From: Mimachlamys varia
Lineage: Eukaryota > Mollusca > Bivalvia > Pectinida > Pectinidae
NCBI GenBank assembly: GCA_947623455.1
Contig: OX392528.1
Coordinates: forward strand, 57,430,322-57,494,321
Direction of reading: 5' to 3'
Length of the DNA: 64,000 nucleotides
Under the pieces are notes generated by a model that made no database searches, was not told the origin of the DNA, and was given only the letters and a program-made list of their open reading frames with translations. Both the position numbers and the translations under genes were made by a program. The number at the start of each line of letters is the position of its first letter. Position 1 is the stretch's first letter. Shown here piece after piece: positions 12,516 to 21,643 of the stretch.

Positions 12516-13240
12516 CTAATTTAGAAATGAGCCACACAAACAACTCGGCTTTGATTTCCCATTATGCAGCAGAAGCGAATTGTACGCATGTCTGAATTCC
12601 TCTTCGCAACCAGAAGGACGGGGAACTGTACACATGTACTTAATTTCATTAATGTCGTGATGATCTACTACAGTCTTATAATCAATTGTGCCTGTAAACA
12701 GGGAAATTATGGTTAGTGCATTGGGCCAATATATCAATCAATCAATATCAATAAAATTTTGTTAAGTGTCACGCAATATATATACATAGATTAATAACAC
12801 ACATTTCATATAAAATATATATGCAAATCTTTTAAAGCATATTATATATTTCCCATCCAAATTTGACTTATGAGACACTAAAATTACTATACAGAAACTA
12901 GAAATTTGTCACAGTATAGACTAAATTTAAAATTGTCTTCTTTTAAACATAAGATACTCTGACTTGGCTAAAATAAATTGCACAAGAAGTTCATTCATAA
13001 GATAAATAAATTAATCGTACGAGCTTAACGTTAAGAAATTGTCTTTTAAAAACACTGCCCTGTCAAATAAAAAGATTTGTATATCACTATATAATGGACA
13101 GTCGCAAATATGTACACACTTATGTACGTAAAACCGTACCATGTCATAAGTAGCATTCATATTATATGCATTAACTTACCCCAGTTAAACATCAGGTTTG
13201 TTTGCAAATGGCAGATGAACCTCGGTTTGAAGCGACGCAT
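12516..13240 (-). CDS. Candidate two-exon gene encoding a small cysteine-containing protein (79 residues), function unknown
   Basis: Terminal exon 12691-12516 (minus) is preceded by a textbook 3' splice site: a CACTAAC branch-point match, then TTTCCCTGTTTACAG. Exon 1 can run 13240-13180 and ends in a strong donor, GGG|GTAAGT (donor GT at 13179-13178). Splicing across the 488-bp intron joins a single leftover G to GC, giving Gly and keeping the frame open to a TAG stop, with AATAAA about ten bases later. The predicted protein starts MRRFKPRF, continues through NLMFNWG at the junction and ends SCLCGSFLN; it has five cysteines. The start ATG is uncertain: the frame stays open upstream into the CGATA-rich array, so exon 1 could be longer or array-derived. 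No family was recognised. It could be a real lineage-restricted gene or the 3' end of a longer one. Confidence 0.5.
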
Positions 13241-13246
13241 TCGTAG

Positions 13247-13612
13247 ACATGGTAGTGATGATATCGTAATATTGTCTTATCGTCATATCGTTATATCGTA
13301 TCGTAATATCGTCCTATCCTCATATCGTATCGTCCTATCGTTATATCGTATCGTAATATCGTCCTATCGTTATATCGTTATATCGTATCGTCCTATCGTT
13401 TTATCGTCACATCGTTATATCGTATCGTCCTATCGTAATATCGTCATATCGTATCGTCCTATGGTTTAGTCGTATCGTAATATCGTAATATCGTATCGTA
13501 ATATCGTCCTATCGTAATATCGTTATATCGTATCGTCCTATCGTCATATCGTCATATTATATAGTAATATTGTAATATCGTAATATTGTCCTATCGTCCT
13601 ATCGTATCGTAA
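13247..13612 (-). repeat. Irregular TATCGTAATATCGTCC-type array, reverse complement of 8838-9142
   Basis: Words TATCGTAATATCG, TCGTCCTATCG and TCGTTATATCG alternate without a fixed period. It abuts exon 1 of the candidate gene on one side and the CGTAAGTTACGAAG element end on the other. Confidence 0.9.
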
Positions 13613-13640
13613 GTTACGAAGCTTAGTGAAACGGTACCCA
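13609..13640 (+). repeat. Element end with GTGAAACGGTACCCA
   Basis: CGTAAGTTACGAAGCTTA precedes GTGAAACGGTACCCA. The last 15 bases recur exactly at about 60077-60091, where different sequence follows, which marks this as a repeat boundary. Confidence 0.6.
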
Positions 13641-13748
13641 GGGATATAAGATAGGGAAATTCCACCTTTGGGGTTTTCTTTGGGAAACCTCTGGTTTTAC
13701 CAAATTTGAAACCCCCGAGGGTGGAATTTTTCTATCTTATATCCCTGG
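13638..13748. mobile_element. Foldback/MITE-like element, 111 bp
   Basis: The outer ends CCAGGGATATAAGATAG and CTATCTTATATCCCTGG are perfect reverse complements, and the complementarity continues imperfectly through AATTCCACC / GGTGGAATT and GGGGTTTTC / GAAACCCCC. No protein is encoded. It lies directly against the GTACCCA motif. Confidence 0.8.
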
Positions 13749-14053
13749 TCGTGAAAGAGTCTTCCATTCTTTATAAAGTTTGCAACAAGGTCTACGTTTC
13801 AACTTGAAGACAGTTGTTTTTTGTGTGTGTGTGTGGGGGGGAGGGGGGGGTCTCAAAAATCTCAGTGATAAAATTTACCATAATAATTTTTTTGCCAATC
13901 AGTTGTGGTTCCAGGGATTCTTTGCATACCAAAGTAACAGGAATGACAGAAATAAGTATCTGATGCCCTCATTTCAATATGACGTTATCGCAACCAGTGG
14001 AACTCTATAATTATAGGAGGGGATTCCTCGCTGGGACAACGCATATAAACAAC
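13749..14053. other. Spacer with a GT/G-rich stretch
   Basis: TGTGTGTGTGTG followed by G7, A and G8 lies at 13820-13850. No gene is supported. Confidence 0.4.
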
Positions 14054-14137
14054 ATGGCAGCGCCTACACTTACAAATACGAATTTTTATGTAGTTATTAC
14101 ATTAGTTAAGTCGACAGGTATCGCCTACTCCATATAA
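14054..14137 (+). CDS. Small ORF, 27 residues, strong start context
   Basis: AACAACATGGCAGCG is a good Kozak context and CATATAAA lies just upstream. The frame begins MAAPTLTNTNF and stops at TAA. A donor-like GACAG|GTATCG lies inside, so it could instead be a short first exon. There is no homology recognition; comparable ATGGCAGCG contexts also arise by chance. Confidence 0.18.
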   Translation: MAAPTLTNTNFYVVITLVKSTGIAYSI

Positions 14138-14158
14138 GGAAGACTATTTATTTGACCA

Positions 14159-14281
14159 ATGCAGCAATCAGAAACGTTTAACACTCCAGATATTGAAGAC
14201 GAGACGAAGTCAAAACGTCAAAGTTCCGACGGACCGTCAACGGCGTATCGGTACACATTACCATGCGATACCATTAAATAA
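14159..14281 (+). CDS. Small ORF, 40 residues, hydrophilic
   Basis: The frame begins MQQSETFNTPDIEDE and ends PCDTIK; it is rich in D, E, S, T and K and uses GC-containing codons unlike the surrounding AT-rich DNA. Its TAA stop overlaps an AATAAA. It starts 21 bases after the stop of the previous small ORF. Translation and function are unknown. Confidence 0.22.
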   Translation: MQQSETFNTPDIEDETKSKRQSSDGPSTAYRYTLPCDTIK

Positions 14282-14451
14282 ATTTAACACCAGAGGGCTT
14301 AGTTTGGACAAACATTAGCATAAAAATGTTCTCAGTAGATCCATTTGCTGTTAAATCTATTCATACGAAAGATTTTGTGGTTGTCTAAAAACGAGTTTGA
14401 TAAGGAAGGAAATCGAATTGCTAGAGTACCAGCACAAGGACCTGATAATTC

Positions 14452-14482
14452 GTTACAGCTAGTTTTTTTAACTAGCTGTAAC
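14452..14482. repeat. Perfect 13-bp stem-loop
   Basis: GTTACAGCTAGTT and AACTAGCTGTAAC flank a five-T loop. It is isolated; a MITE remnant is possible. Confidence 0.8.
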
Positions 14483-14879
14483 CTGCGGGTTCAAGTGTTA
14501 TGGAGGTCACTTGGCCTATATATGGGATATTCATCATCTACCACAAGCTGCATTGCAATGGCCATGTGCTCGATATCCGCATTTGATACCATTTTAAATT
14601 ATATCGTTTTGAGTTTTGTTTCTTTTCTTTTTCATGACACGCTTCTTCTGCTCAAACTCTGATTCTACATTCAAGTCAAATTTTCTTGTTTGAAATTCAT
14701 TAATGAATCTAAAAAGGTATTATTTTGATTTACTTTGAACAGAAAACTGTCTGAAGTGTTGAAAGTGTTTAGTTTTTAATTTATTACATTATGTACATTT
14801 TCAAAGTCTGAAGTTTACAGTCAAGATGTTTAATTATCAATATGTCCATTTTATCAAACTCTGGTATAACACACAATTC

Positions 14880-15065
14880 AACATGTTTTCATGGGCAAGT
14901 TTTATGGTCGCCTTCTTTTGTCTCATTGAGAAATATTCTGTATCTTTAAGTGATATGAAGATGGACGTTTTTGAGTATTCCCATAAGTGTGTTTACTTGT
15001 TGTGATTGACAATGCTACTCAGTTCTCGTTGTAATTGTTGTCAATTTATTTTAAAGTTTGTTTGG
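14880..15065 (+). mobile_element. Penelope-like family 3' fragment (copy D)
   Basis: ATGGGCAAGTTTTATGGTCG, CTCATTGAGAAATATTCTG, GATATGAAGATGGACGTTT and GTGTTTACTTGTTGTGATTG match the 39.86-40.0 kb copy in order and orientation. Only the end of the coding region and part of the 3' UTR are present. The 68-bp palindrome starts about ten bases downstream. Confidence 0.75.
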
Positions 15066-15075
15066 TTTTTGGTCA

Positions 15076-15143
15076 TTTCATGAATTATTTGATATCAAAA
15101 TATCTATTGAAATAGATATTTTGATATCAAATAATTCATGAAA
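15076..15143. repeat. Perfect palindrome, two 33-bp arms with a 2-base centre
   Basis: TTTCATGAATTATTTGATAT begins the left arm and ATATCAAATAATTCATGAAA ends the right arm, with GA between the arms. All 33 positions pair. Such near-perfect AT-rich palindromes can extrude cruciforms and are unstable. Confidence 0.97.
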
Positions 15144-18100
15144 CTCAGTTAGAGATTAATTATGTGACCTTAACCTACTTTATGAGATTTTTACTTATTG
15201 TTTTCAACTTAAATCTTCATCAAATCTGCTACTTATTTAACAGAAACTACACAAACTAGAAGATTTATTGCATTGTTCAGTCCGTTAGAACTTCAACAAC
15301 ACAAGATCATTTTACACTACCCCCACTTTGACCCCCCCAATTTTCTATGAGTCCACACAAAATCAGATGTTTTGTACATAATACAATATGCAACTGACCT
15401 TAAAGTATCTCACTGCAAAATATTAGTCTAATCACTAATAGGCCGCAGAAAGGCCCAATTTGGCACCCCTCCTTTACCAAAAAATGATTAAAACTGAAAA
15501 AAGATAATATTCTGTCAAAGTCATATTTCTTCAAGATTTGCATTTCAGCATAAACATGTAGGTATTGTCAGCAGGAAGCAGTACTGATTAATTATCTTTT
15601 CCATACCATAATATTTTAAATAAAGCAGTATAGGTGCACTTTGTACATTTAGATGAGATAAACTTATTAGTATTACATACTATACATGTATACAGGGTTT
15701 ATGGTTATCAGAAAATAATATGCAATTATATATAACATTTCAATATTATTTTTTTTATTTGATTTGAATTCTTTTTTTTTCTAAATTTAATTTGCATTTA
15801 TAGATTTAGTAAGATTTAATTTCACTAATTATACTCTAAATATAGTATATTATTTTTTAAAAAACATACACTGTTTTAGAATTTCTAACAACTGCAGATA
15901 TTATTTTCAAGTATTCTGAATTAATTTGACTTAATTCAAAAGTCGATTTATTTTAAATTATGATACAATTTGCTAAGATGATTTAATTTCAAGAACATTA
16001 TACTGCAAATATTTTCATCAGCCATAAAATGATAAAGATTCAGTTAGTGCTCAGGGACCAAATTGTAAATAATTTTGTAAGGCTTTATGGTGTATCCTGG
16101 ATAAAGGATGAATACTGATCTACAAACCATCTGTGATACTTACAAAAAATCATTGTTCATCTTATTAATGATGACTATTGCCTTTCAACTGAATAAAATG
16201 ATCAAAAATAGAAAATATGGTATGTACGTGTAAGTGTAGTGGGGCTATGTGTTATTTAGGAATGGTTGTCATATTTTTGACATTCATTCGTGTGTAACAA
16301 AAATTCTTCTATTTTGTGATTAAGTATTACCTAAATAGGCATTGCGGTGTTATTGCCTGTGTCCACCTTCTGGCGACAGAAGAGGATAGGAACTCACATC
16401 GGATGCCACTGCATTGTTAGCTTGACAGTCTCGAAATAACCCTCTTTCTTGTATTTGGAACAGAATTATGCTGGGTTTTATATTCATCAGGTTCACACAA
16501 CCTACTTATTATGGAAGTTTCTTTTACTCGAGACTTCTTTATATTAAAGTCATTGTAGTCGAAAGTGGTAACTGAATATGTGTTCGATACTTGTTGGTCA
16601 ATAGTAATCACATGGTCATGGATATAACGTTTATTATTGACGATATTTTTCGCTCAGCTTTCTTTTATTACAAGTTGTAACCATTATACCTTCTGGCACT
16701 ATTAACCATAGTAAGCTTGGGAAATGTTGTGATCACGATTTTTGTTATCTCGCGTACAGCTGCTAAGCCACTTGCAATACAATGAAGGTGGAAAATATTT
16801 TTTGCACCATGCCGGTTTATTTTGCCCCCGTATCCTCGCTTTTTCTCACGAGATTTATGCATTTCCCGCCTTTTATAGTCATGAACTCTTCGAAGGGGAG
16901 CAATTCTGGATGGTCGCGATAAGGTATACATTGTGTATTGTGACTTTATTATATTTTTAGGAAACTGACGTAAATATGTGAGAGATTATAGACAGGAAAC
17001 ACATTTTCCTTAGCAAACTGATATTATCCTAATGGTTATTGAAGTAAAGAAGGGGGGCAACTTTTGTTTTCGAAAATAAATCGCTAATACCATGAGTTCA
17101 ATCCTAGGATCACATACCATTATACTTTCGCTGAAACAAACTTCTTTAAGGGAAGTAAGGAAAGAACTTTGCATAGGAAACAAAACCTTAAGAGAATTCT
17201 ATAGATATATTGGGACACGAATCCTTCAACTAAAAAGATATTCATATTATCACAGCGTTCACGTTGAAATTACAGGTTACACACTATTTTTCCAAAAATT
17301 GATTTACGAAGAAAAAATAGGAAATAAACGGAAAATGTATTCGCGAAACAAGTGACACCTCTACTGGTATATGAAAATTGTTTTGTGCGTCATCACTAGC
17401 AAGGTATGTTGTAACCAACTCCGAAGTGTAGCTTCCGAATTGTAAAGAAATAACGTCATACAGATATTGCAAGTATGACATGAGTATTGCATCCATGCTA
17501 ATCCTGACAAATGGAAAAACGTCATAGAGTTATATTCCATAAACCGGAACTTTATCATAAATCACCAGAATATGATATATTCCTCTGATTATTTAAGAAA
17601 TACAAACATGTTTTTTCCTACATTTTTCTCTTTAACGGCAGTGTAACCATGCATTGTATCTGTATCCATTGCAATAATGCGTCAATCCTTCTCATGATGA
17701 TAACACTTGCTCTTTAAGGAAGATGTTACATAATATCACATTTGTAACCATGGATATTTATCAGGAAATGCCATTGTTCCTGGAACAAAGCACACGAAAA
17801 TAATTACAGGAGCCAGCTAGTGTAACAGGAAGACTCCAGTTTTAATACATGGCAGTGTCATGTTGTTGATGGTTCACGCTTGCTTTATTTATCTCGTCGT
17901 TGATTTGACAGGTACATCCATAACGAGATGATATCATTTTTAAAATATTGTTTGTTTCCGAGAGAAAAAGGTTTTTTTCTTATCCAGAAATGCAGATACA
18001 GTTAAGACTGTTTGTTAATCTGTAGAATCATTAAAACTTTATTTATGGAGCAATTATTATGAAGTAAGCTTTTCTAAGGGTTATTGATGACTGATGTTTG

Positions 18101-18957
18101 CAGGAGGTAATGATGTTTTGATATATTCTAATGGAGGAAGAGATTTGTTTGTTGTTAGTTTATAACATAAGAAAAGAAATTCCAACAACAAGTATATTAT
18201 GTATGTGACAGATATAATCAGGATGGTCTTAACTCATTAAAGATATGTGAACTATAAACATTTGTCAGTCGTTGATTTTAATGATTTTTATTCACGATTT
18301 TTTGTTCATAACAAAAGCAACTATTCGAAACCTTTGAGGCACTGAACGGAAAGAATACAATAATCTGTCACCCTCATGGAAATGCGACAGCGTTGATCTC
18401 AACCCGAGAGGTAGAATTCTGAAGTTGCCGAACACGAGGCTTGCCAAAAGTGGAGATCCTCCTGTCGCACTCCCAGGAGTTGAATGTTTATTTTTCTCTT
18501 ACTCTGTTTACCCTCTGATATATAATATTGACGTTACAAAATTGCAAGACAATGTTGATGTGATTGAATCGTCCATCTGACGTTATTGTATTGTTGTCTT
18601 TATGTTGATGGTTCAACAGAGGATTGTTGTTTAGACGTCATACAATTGTTGAAAACTTGTAAAGAGCATGTGTAGCGTATCTCAACCCCAGGGCTGGATA
18701 AAAAAAATAACACACCGGTATAATTGTGAATATCCCCGTCAAGTGTAGGAGAATAATCGACAACAAATACACCAAAAACAAGAAACGCGTCGTAATTGAA
18801 CATTGAATGGAATAGCAAGAACACATTTGAAACACAAAAGGCCTATTCTGTGATTTAGTCACCATTGATCTCGATACTAAATCGTAAGGACACGCCACAG
18901 GTCGAAGGCAACGTTGCTTTAGACATTTTGAAAAATCTAGCAAGACAGATTTTATGA
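15144..18957. other. AT-rich intergenic or intronic DNA
   Basis: Short frames on both strands (16668-16931, 17092-17355, 18638-18943 and others) lack domains, splice context and codon bias. A small GCGACAG/CTGTCGC inverted pair spans about 18383-18470. No gene or classified element was recognised. Confidence 0.45.
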
Positions 18958-19320
18958 CGCATAAACAAAATAATGTGTGGTATCATAACCGATCTTTGCA
19001 TTTCGGAAAGAGGTGTATTAAAGAAGAGAGCAGCATTTGAAAAATGTAAAGCTACATTGGAGAGGTTCAAATGGAAATGTGACAATGTAGAGTGGAACTT
19101 TCAATACACGAGGAGATGTAGAACATACAAATAGCAAATGCCATACTGGCAATATTGACGACATTGAAAAACATCGTATTTGATATGCACAAATAATGAC
19201 GAGTGGAAATTGATAATGTTGAAGAGGAAGTTGAAACAGAAAGCTGCAAATAAAAGGTCAAGGGAACCAGTAAGACGTTCCATGGTAAGCATGAGTGAAA
19301 GTAACAAGGAAATAGAAAGT
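18958..19320 (+). other. Coding-like stretch ending at a strong splice donor, unidentified
   Basis: Lys/Arg/Glu-rich frames occur here (KKRAAFEKCKATLERFKW near 19021-19074, then KRKLKQKAANKRSREPVRR near 19220-19280). The second frame meets GAAA|GTAAGTAT at about 19318, a strong donor, and ATGGTAAGCATG at 19281 is another donor-like site. A stop separates the two frames, and no matching acceptor was fixed. It may be an exon or a decayed transposon ORF. Confidence 0.2.
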
Positions 19321-20261
19321 AAGTATGAAGTATTTTGTATTTCTTGGGTAGCAAAAAGATAGCCAACTTTGGTTTACCTAGGCACGCGCAGAGTTCTTTA
19401 TACAGGTGGAAAAGGCAGATGAAATGGCGTGACCCATTGTTTATTTAGTTGTTCGATTATCATTATTCGGGAGTAGCGTGAACTACAGCTCGCGGTAAGT
19501 TATTTCATTATCATCGATAAATCTGTGTGTATCTTGTCGGTAAGATCGTTGATTCTGTGTATGATTGGCTGTGTAATAAACGGTATATCTTAAATAGTAA
19601 ATAGTAAGCAGATGAGAAAATGTATGGTGCGTAGCAAACGCGGTTTTGTGGTGTATGTTTATTATTGATTTAGGAATTGTATTGCTTTTAACATATAAAC
19701 ATATGATAAATATTTACTGTAAAATTGTACAATTGTAACAATATATTAATGTAATCGATGTATACGATTGAGTATGAAGGAGTGAGGGACGGAGCGGAAT
19801 GTTACAATGTTAGGAAGATATGTGCTATGTAGTGTAGAATTATGTAGTATAAGTATTATTTATATTTTGAAGCTTATTTCCCAATCGAGACCTGTCAGTT
19901 TGTCAAAAGTATGGAAACCCATAATGGCCGACGGTGTACAGTTCCATGCTTCCATTTACCGACGCACTGAGACAGTTCAGCCGTGCATGTTATCTGCCAG
20001 TTAATCCAGGAACATTCCAAGTGTGTTTGATGGAGAGGGACAGGAATTGGTGTAGTGAAACTTTGTGACATGTGCTTTTGAAGCTACAAAAGACTGTAGA
20101 TTAGATATTTGTCTATTTATAGGTGTAAATATTGTATATATATAAATATAATATATATTAGTCAAAATAGGAATTGTATGATATGTTTTAGTGAGTGTGG
20201 AAGAGTATGCTTATATAAATATTGTAAAGTGTAATAAACCTATATCTTGTAGATACTGTTT

Positions 20262-21060
20262 TGTTGTTAATTGCAAACAGTAGTTCGGCATACGTTTACG
20301 ATTTTGGTGGCAGCGGTGGGATGCCGGCGCATTCACAAGATGTCAAGGAAACGCCAGAGGAATTTGAAGACGTCCTTACAGATGTGCCTGGGAAAACTAA
20401 TTTGGTGGAACAAGACATATCTACTTTAACAGATGAACCAGTCTGGGCTAAAAGTCATTGTATACCCTACAGTATGAAGGCGATAATTCTAGATGAAGTT
20501 GGGGAAAATGTTGAAGATTGGTGTAATAAAGCCGACCGAGTCATCTTATTCTGCTCCAGTTGTAATAGTCAAGACGAAAGATGGCAGTAATAGATTCTGT
20601 ATCGAATATCGCCAACGGAATCAAGTCACCGTCTTCGATACCGAGTCAATGCCGAATGCGTATGAGATTTTTGCATGCCTATCAGGACATCGATACTTTT
20701 CTCGACTTGATTTGAGTAAAGGTTACTGGCAAGTGCCAATGGCAAAGACAGCTCAACAGAAAGCAGCATTTTTGACTCCTATGTGATTGTTCACATTTTC
20801 CTGTTGGACTTGTGAATGCGCCGGCAACATTTCATCGCAATATGAGGAAACTTTTGGAAGACATGACTGGGTTTGAGTGCTTCATAGACGATATTCCAGC
20901 CAGGCCTACAAAGTGTGCCATAGGATATGAAAGTTTGGAATGTCGTGGACATATAGTGGGTGACCAGCGTTTTTGCACCCAATCCTGGAAAAAGATCAAA
21001 GGTATTCTTGATGTTCAAACCACGGAGACGAAAAAGCAAGTGCGATCAGTCGAAATAGGA
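20262..21060 (+). pseudogene. Gypsy pol remnant: reverse transcriptase fragment
   Basis: TTTGGTGGCAGCGGTGGGA after the left LTR probably holds the primer-binding region. The pre-RT linker (EEFEDVLTDVPGKTNLVEQ) is joined by a frameshift near 20490 to the RT fingers and palm: APVVIVKTKDGSNRFCIEYR and YFSRLDLSKGYWQVPM, which holds the first catalytic Asp. A frame break at 20785 leads to GLVNAPATFHRNMRKLLED and FIDDI at 20881-20895, the YxDD-type catalytic box. About two dozen residues normally between FIDDI and RPTKC are deleted. The frame resumes with YESLECRGHIVG, then KKQVRS, then runs into the right LTR fragment. Frame breaks and deletions make it non-functional. Confidence 0.88.
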
Positions 21061-21186
21061 ATTTTATGATATGTATTAGTGAGAGTGAAGAATATGCTTA
21101 TATAAATATTGTTAAGTGTAATAAATGTATATATTGTAGATCCTCTTTTGTTGCTAATTGCAAACAGTAGTTCGGCATACGTTTAC
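21045..21186 (+). repeat. 3' LTR remnant of the Gypsy element
   Basis: Matches the end of the left LTR (20161-20297) and ends GTTTACA, a CA terminus. Only this 3' portion of the LTR is present. Confidence 0.8.
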
Positions 21187-21451
21187 AGAGACAGTGGATT
21201 AGGTGTGACATGGCGTATCTACATAATAAAGTGAAAAGGGCCGTAACCCAGAGGATGATATACAAGTATTTTGACAACTTGTCTGGGTCATTTCAAGGAT
21301 GCAAAAGAGCAACAAATGTGTTTTAGAGCAAAAAGGTTCGATTACCTTTTTATGTAAACATTGTTTTTTAAGGATTAAAGGATTATTAGATAAGATTCCA
21401 ACGTGTATATTCACATAAAAAGTTTCCAAAAAAATACCAAATATAATCTAA
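21187..21451. other. Spacer
   Basis: No recognised feature between the LTR remnant and the coding-like block. Confidence 0.4.
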
Positions 21452-21643
21452 AAACTAGAAGCACATTTGACACAGTTTGAATTGTGGTTGTCCCCAAAGA
21501 CCGATTATAGATTCATTACAGATCAACTACAAATGTCGAATCTTACGGATAATGATTTGCTATTATCGCTTATGCAGAATTGGAGGGAGGCGTTGGTAGC
21601 ATCTGGCATCCAGAACGTCGCTAATGGCTGTATACTTGACTGA
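21452..21643 (+). pseudogene. Coding-like block of 63 codons, unidentified, no start codon
   Basis: An open frame bounded by TAA at 21449 and TGA at 21641 reads KLEAHLTQFELWLSPKTD, then RFITDQLQMSNLTDND, then LLLSLMQNWREALVASG and ends NGCILD. Composition is balanced and looks protein-like: amphipathic Leu spacing, several Trp, mixed charge. The first Met is at residue 28. It may be an exon (AACTAG before AAGCAC is a weak acceptor) or a decayed transposon ORF. The family was not recognised. Confidence 0.35.

Larger units (their letters stand above)
19800..21186 (+). mobile_element. Collapsed Gypsy-type LTR retrotransposon
   Basis: The 3' part of the left LTR (about 20161-20297) is repeated at about 21045-21186: AATAGGAATT, GAATATGCTTATATAAATATT, AGTGTAATAAA and AACAGTAGTTCGGCATACG in order. 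The left LTR probably starts at TGTTACAATG near 19800. Between the LTRs there is only a part of pol; gag, protease, RNase H and integrase are missing, and the right LTR lacks its upstream half. No 5-bp target duplication was found with these ends. This is an internally deleted, immobile relic. Confidence 0.85.
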
